Source: Bacillota bacterium
GTDB taxonomy: Bacteria > Bacillota > Clostridia > Christensenellales > CAG-138
Length of the DNA: 9,231 nt
Reading direction: 5' to 3'
NCBI GenBank assembly: GCA_023416175.1
Contig: JAEZIE010000260.1
Span: 1-9,231 of the forward strand
A program made the position numbers and the translations under genes. The notes under the pieces were generated by a model. That model was not told where the DNA came from and ran no database searches. It was given only the letters and a program-made list of their open reading frames with translations. Below, piece by piece: positions 6,067 through 9,231 of the stretch (positions are counted from its first letter, which is position 1; each line of letters opens with the position of its first letter).

Positions 6067-7254
6067 AACGGTAAAGTCCCGCTGCGGCGTCTCCTGTTTC
6101 GCAAGCAGTGCGTATAAGTCGTGTGCGCGGATGTCGGCTTCAAATATCGCCTGTGCGGACGGGGGCAGGGAAACGGTATCCGCCCGCCGCATAATGAGCG
6201 GCATCGTACGCTTGTGCCCGATGGCTGAGATCAGGCTTCGTGCGGTGCGTTTAAAGCCCAGCACCCGGAGATAGAGCGCGTCTTCCTCGAATACGCTATG
6301 GGCAATCGGTTTTTTTATACCCAACATCGCGCAGGCGCAGATGCGCTTGCACCGGGCAAGCGTATAGCGTTTGCTTTTGAGCAGCGTTAAGAGTTCGGCG
6401 GTGGATTTTGCCTCTCGTGAGGCGCGGTACAATACGTTTTCAAAACCTTCCTGCACGTCGGGAAGGCTTTTCATGTCCTCAGCGCTCATCATGCGAAGTG
6501 CGTAGAGCATCAGCGGCTCTGCGTCCAGAAGATTGACACAGCGGATGTTGCCCAGCTTAAAATAGCCGCCCACATACATTGGCATACCTTCATAGGCGCT
6601 GTCGTTACAGGCGCAGAGCGCCTCGCGTATGGCAGTGGCGCTGGAAAACGTGCCGGAAAGCGCCGTGTCATTGTAGCCTGCGCCGATGCGGTGTATGGCG
6701 ACTGGCTGAGCCTGCGGCGCATACTGTTGTAAAAACCGGACATATTCCATACCCAATATACTGTTGGGAGTGGAGAGCGCTTTTAAGAGCGCTTTTGGTG
6801 CACCGCAGGCCTCCAAAGCGTCATAGCGTGCTCGGGGGTAGGATTTACCCAAAGACAGCTGTTCTTTTAGCGCCTCGCGGAATGCGGGCGGTTCATTTTT
6901 GAGGGCTTCCGCAGCTTTTATGAGTTCCCCGGTATCCGGCGTTTCACTGCCAAAGCACAGATAATCAAGTACTCCGGTACCCGCAAGCACCCGGACGCCT
7001 CCTGCAGCGAACCGCTCGGCGCTCGATACAGCGCAAACAGTGGGGAGTTCGAGCACCAGGTCTGCGCCCGCCAGCAGAGCCCACTGGGCGCGCGTGTATT
7101 TATCCACAATGGCGGGTTCTCCGCGCTGCACATAATCGCCGCTCATCACCACAATGATATAATCGCACTTTGTAACCTCGCGTGTACGCTCAATGTGGTA
7201 GACATGTCCGTTGTGCAGAGGATTGTATTCTGCTATGATGCCTGCGACGCGCAT
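6049..7254 (-). CDS. tmcAL: tRNA(Met) cytidine acetate ligase TmcAL (YlbM)
   Basis: 401 residues, matching the family size of about 400. TmcAL activates free acetate with ATP to acetyl-AMP and transfers the acetyl group to N4 of the wobble cytidine (C34) of elongator tRNA-Met, aiding accurate AUG decoding. The N-terminal nucleotidyltransferase fold shows GIIAEYNPLHNGH with the HNGH nucleotide-binding motif at 14-17, MSGDYVQRGEPAI (37-49), GADLVLELP (63-71) and FGSETPD (101-107). Further on are RIGAGYND (189-196) and SSATAIR (204-210), both family hallmarks. The start at 7254 is chosen because AAAGGA (7269-7264 on this strand) lies 9 bases upstream; the in-frame ATG at 7272 precedes that site and has no ribosome binding site of its own. 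It is transcribed away from pta-ackA and towards the patatin gene, whose stop codon is 4 bases from its own. Confidence 0.95.
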   Translation of the reverse strand: MRVAGIIAEYNPLHNGHVYHIERTREVTKCDYIIVVMSGDYVQRGEPAIVDKYTRAQWALLAGADLVLELPTVCAVSSAERFAAGGVRVLAGTGVLDYLCFGSETPDTGELIKAAEALKNEPPAFREALKEQLSLGKSYPRARYDALEACGAPKALLKALSTPNSILGMEYVRFLQQYAPQAQPVAIHRIGAGYNDTALSGTFSSATAIREALCACNDSAYEGMPMYVGGYFKLGNIRCVNLLDAEPLMLYALRMMSAEDMKSLPDVQEGFENVLYRASREAKSTAELLTLLKSKRYTLARCKRICACAMLGIKKPIAHSVFEEDALYLRVLGFKRTARSLISAIGHKRTMPLIMRRADTVSLPPSAQAIFEADIRAHDLYALLAKQETPQRDFTVPPIVI

Positions 7255-7263
7255 TCGGATATT

Positions 7264-7269
7264 TCCTTT
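7264..7269 (-). promoter_or_regulatory. Ribosome binding site of tmcAL (decides the start)
   Basis: AAAGGA on the - strand, 9 bases before the ATG at 7254. It lies just inside the alternative, longer reading that begins at the ATG at 7272, which argues against that longer start. Confidence 0.65.
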
Positions 7270-7283
7270 CATTTATTTTATAC

Positions 7284-7315
7284 ATTTTAACATATTTATT
7301 GTTTACACTTATCAA
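7284..7315 (-). promoter_or_regulatory. Probable promoter of tmcAL
   Basis: Read on the - strand: TTGATA (7315-7310), 20 bases, then TAAAAT (7289-7284) preceded by TGT, an extended -10. The surrounding DNA is strongly A+T rich, unlike the coding DNA. The 20-base spacer is long, so recognition would rest mainly on the extended -10. The transcript would start near 7278, leaving a leader of about 24 bases. Confidence 0.5.
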
Positions 7316-7325
7316 ATTCATGCGT

Positions 7326-7359
7326 TTCGGTCGAAAAATTATTGGATTCTTGTACCGAA
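7326..7359. repeat. Inverted repeat TTCGGT-N22-ACCGAA between tmcAL and pta
   Basis: TTCGGT (7326-7331) is exactly complementary to ACCGAA (7354-7359). It lies between the two divergent promoters and its right arm falls where the -35 region of the pta promoter should be, so it could be a regulator binding site. Six-base arms with a long spacer can also occur by chance. Confidence 0.25.
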
Positions 7360-7372
7360 CAGGCGAATTGTA

Positions 7373-7381
7373 TGATATAAT
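7373..7381 (+). promoter_or_regulatory. Extended -10 promoter element of pta-ackA
   Basis: TGATATAAT contains the perfect -10 hexamer TATAAT (7376-7381) with the upstream TG of an extended -10. No good -35 lies 17 bases upstream; the nearest TTG-type hexamer, TTGTAC (7350-7355), is 20 bases away. Transcription should start near 7388, leaving a leader of about 84 bases before pta. Confidence 0.65.
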
Positions 7382-7385
7382 TTGC

Positions 7386-7416
7386 AGGGCATGAACGTAA
7401 CGGCGTTGCCCTTTTT
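7386..7416 (+). terminator. Terminator-like leader hairpin between the pta promoter and pta
   Basis: AGGGCA (7386-7391) pairs with TGCCCT (7407-7412), and ACG (7395-7397) pairs with CGT (7404-7406), with TGA bulged on the left side and a 6-base loop. TTTTT (7412-7416) follows at once. It looks like a weak intrinsic terminator placed directly after the predicted transcript start. No upstream + strand gene needs ending here, so it may be an attenuator or a 5' stabilising stem. Confidence 0.4.
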
Positions 7417-7471
7417 CGCTGTTGCGGCATGGAAAAAACAACCCAGCTTATGGAAGGAGCAAAGTTAAAAA

Positions 7472-8470
7472 ATGTCACTGATGGATGGGATCAAGGCAAA
7501 GGCCAAGAGCGCCAAAAAGCACATCGTGCTGCCTGAAGGAACGGAGGAACGTACCATACAGGCGTCCGCCATTATCGTGCGGGAGGGCATTGCCGACGTC
7601 ACGCTGCTCGGACGGGAAAAAGATATCCGCGCTGCGGCGGACAAGCTTCAGGTATCTCTTGATGGCGTAAACTTGCTGGACCCTGAAACCTCGCCGGATC
7701 TCCCGAATTATATCGAAAAATTTTACGAACTGCGCAAAGCCAAAGGTGTCACCCACGAACAGGCGGAACGCACCATGCGGGATACCATGTTCTTCGCGGC
7801 CATGATGGTAAAAGAAGCGAAGGCGGACGGCATGGTAGCCGGAGCACTTTGCACAACAGGGGATACGTTGCGGCCCGGGCTTCAAATCGTCAAAATGGCA
7901 AAAGGCATTTCTGTTGTTTCCAGCTGCTTCATCATGGAAGTTCCAGATAAATCCTACGGTGATAACGGTATTTTAATATTTGCAGATTGCGCAGTCAACC
8001 CCAACCCAACGGCGGAACAGCTTGCGGCCATCGCTATTTCCTCCGCCGCAACCGGTAAAGCGCTCTGCTCCATGGAGCCCCGTGTCGCCATGCTTTCTTT
8101 CTCCACCAAAGGAAGTGCAAAGCATGAGCTGGTGGATAAGGTGGCAGAAGCCACCCGTCTGGTGCGCGAGCTTGCGCCCGAACTTAATGTAGACGGCGAA
8201 CTTCAGGCGGATGCTGCGCTGGTGGAAAAGGTAGGGCAGCTGAAGTCTCCCGGAAGCCCTGTTGCCGGGAAAGCGAACGTGCTTGTATTCCCGGATTTAC
8301 AGGCGGGTAACATTGGGTACAAGCTGGTGCAGCGCCTTGCGGGTGCGGAAGCCATCGGCCCTGTCTGCCAGGGCTTTGCGCGTCCCATCAACGATCTTTC
8401 CCGCGGCTGTAGCGTGGATGATATCGTAAACGTTGTTGCAATCACGGCTGTTCAGGCGCAGGATTTTTAA
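7472..8470 (+). CDS. pta: Phosphate acetyltransferase
   Basis: 332-residue cytoplasmic enzyme converting acetyl-CoA and phosphate to acetyl phosphate and CoA, the first step of acetate fermentation. The length equals that of short class I Pta enzymes such as that of Methanosarcina thermophila (333), with no extra N-terminal regulatory domain. Family blocks in order are HIVLPEGTEERTIQ (17-30), GMVAGALCTTGDTLRP (120-135), MLSFSTKGSAKH (207-218), FPDLQAGNIGYKLVQR (273-288) and GFARPINDLSRG (301-312). By alignment with the M. thermophila enzyme, Arg288, Ser310, Arg311 and Asp317 are the CoA/phosphate and catalytic residues. AAGGAG (7454-7459) lies 12 bases before the ATG, a rather long spacer, so translation may be less efficient than that of ackA. 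The next in-frame ATG is at 7481 and even further away. A butyryl specificity (Ptb) is unlikely given the adjacent ackA. Confidence 0.96.
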   Translation: MSLMDGIKAKAKSAKKHIVLPEGTEERTIQASAIIVREGIADVTLLGREKDIRAAADKLQVSLDGVNLLDPETSPDLPNYIEKFYELRKAKGVTHEQAERTMRDTMFFAAMMVKEAKADGMVAGALCTTGDTLRPGLQIVKMAKGISVVSSCFIMEVPDKSYGDNGILIFADCAVNPNPTAEQLAAIAISSAATGKALCSMEPRVAMLSFSTKGSAKHELVDKVAEATRLVRELAPELNVDGELQADAALVEKVGQLKSPGSPVAGKANVLVFPDLQAGNIGYKLVQRLAGAEAIGPVCQGFARPINDLSRGCSVDDIVNVVAITAVQAQDF

Positions 8471-8480
8471 GGAGGATTAT

Positions 8481-9231
8481 ATGAATATTCTGGTTATCAA
8501 CGCAGGCAGTAGTTCTTTAAAGTACCAATTGATCAACGTTGTCAATGAGAGCGTCATCGCCAAAGGAATCTGTGAGCGCATTGGCATGCCGGAGTCCAAG
8601 CTGACCTACAAGCCGACCGGCGGCGAGCCGCACATCATCAAGAAGGATATGAAGGACCACACCGACGCCATGCAGATGGTGATGGACGCGATTATTGACG
8701 AAAAGATCGGCGTACTCAAGAGCACTAAGGAAATTTCGGCGGTTGGACACCGGTTGGTACACGGCGGCGAAAAATTCACCAAGCCCGCGTTAATTACCGA
8801 TGAAATGCTCAGTGTGCTCGAAGAGCTGACCGAGCTTGCGCCTCTCCACAACCCGGCGAACCTCATGGGCATCAGAGCCTGCAAGGCGCTCATGAAGGAT
8901 ACCCCGATGGTCGGCGTGTTTGATACCTCCTTCCACCAGACCATGCCCGAAAAGGCGTATCTCTATGGCCTGCCCTATGAAGCCTATCAGGATATGAAGA
9001 TCCGCCGCTACGGCTTCCACGGCACCTCCCATAAATATGTATCTCAGCTTGCGGCTCAAAAACTGGGAAAACCTATTGAGGAAACCAAGATCATTACCTG
9101 CCATCTGGGCAATGGTTCGAGCATCGCGGCTGTAAAAGGCGGTAAGAGTGTGGACACCTCCATGGGCTTCACGCCGCTTGAAGGCGTTCCCATGGGCACC
9201 CGCTGCGGCGACATCGATCCTGCCATCGTTC
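8481..9231 (+). CDS. ackA: Acetate kinase, N-terminal part (3' truncated by window)
   Basis: First 250 residues of acetate kinase (full length about 400), which turns acetyl phosphate and ADP into acetate and ATP in the cytoplasm. It belongs to the ASKHA (acetate and sugar kinase/Hsc70/actin) fold. All the key active-site residues within reach are present, at the same numbers as in the M. thermophila enzyme: Asn7 (VINAGSSSLKY), Arg91 (GHRLVHGGE), Asp148 (VFDTSFHQTMP), His180 (RYGFHGTSHKYV) and Arg241 (GTRCGDIDPAIV). The phosphate-binding loop HLGNGSSIAAV (208-218) is intact. The reading frame is open to the last base, so the gene runs out of the window. It lies 10 bases after pta. AGGAGG (8470-8475) overlaps the pta stop codon and is 5 bases from the ATG, so the two are cotranscribed and probably translationally coupled. 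Confidence 0.97.
   Translation, partial: MNILVINAGSSSLKYQLINVVNESVIAKGICERIGMPESKLTYKPTGGEPHIIKKDMKDHTDAMQMVMDAIIDEKIGVLKSTKEISAVGHRLVHGGEKFTKPALITDEMLSVLEELTELAPLHNPANLMGIRACKALMKDTPMVGVFDTSFHQTMPEKAYLYGLPYEAYQDMKIRRYGFHGTSHKYVSQLAAQKLGKPIEETKIITCHLGNGSSIAAVKGGKSVDTSMGFTPLEGVPMGTRCGDIDPAIV

Noticed and set aside
7475..7885. 136-codon open frame on the - strand opposite pta
   Set aside because: Antisense to an unambiguous conserved enzyme and lacking any recognisable domain.
8606..8944. 112-codon open frame on the - strand opposite ackA
   Set aside because: Serine- and methionine-rich antisense translation; ackA is certain on the + strand, and no ribosome binding site or motif supports the reverse frame.
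1..9231. Mobile elements, CRISPR arrays, toxin-antitoxin or defence genes, tRNAs
   Set aside because: No transposase, integrase, direct-repeat array, paired small genes or cloverleaf sequence was seen; all long frames are accounted for by conserved core genes.

Overview
The window reads as an ordinary chromosomal core region of a low-to-mid GC Firmicute of the class Clostridia, very probably from a spore-forming lineage. The reasons are the sporulation membrane protein YlbJ, the Firmicutes-type tRNA acetate ligase TmcAL (YlbM), the bacterial RQC factor RqcH, a YerC/TrpR-type regulator, strong AGGAGG-type ribosome binding sites and a pta-ackA fermentation operon. The genus cannot be fixed from the sequence alone; a Christensenellales-like or related anaerobe would fit, but that is a guess. 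There are no phage genes, transposases, CRISPR arrays, rRNAs or tRNAs, and I see no strong candidate for an undescribed system. The points worth checking are regulatory and organisational.

Layout. (1) 1-960, + strand: the C-terminal two thirds of an RNase E/G family ribonuclease, closed by a strong hairpin terminator. (2) 1013-3943, + strand: an apparent three-gene operon behind its own extended -10 promoter, with a fumarylacetoacetate hydrolase family enzyme, the small regulator yerC and rqcH (NFACT protein). The spacings are 30 and 2 bases. (3) 3944-4052: a short intergenic stretch with a promoter-like sequence and a bidirectional terminator shared with the opposing gene. (4) 4025-5140, - strand: ylbJ. 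It is divergent from (5) 5220-6044, + strand: a patatin-like phospholipase (YlbK/RssA family). (6) 6049-7254, - strand: tmcAL, convergent with the patatin gene and only 4 bases from it. (7) 7255-7471: a 217-base divergent promoter region. (8) 7472-8470 pta and 8481-9231 ackA (cut by the window end), + strand: the acetate-forming, ATP-yielding pair.

How the genes fit together. RNase E/G (RNA processing and decay), RqcH (rescue of stalled ribosomes by alanine tailing) and TmcAL (acetylation of tRNA-Met) are all RNA or translation quality functions. Pta and AckA convert acetyl-CoA to acetate and ATP, and TmcAL consumes acetate and ATP directly, so that pair of neighbours has a plausible metabolic link. 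ylbJ, ylbK and ylbM are also near neighbours in Bacillus subtilis. Here the cluster is kept but the strands alternate.
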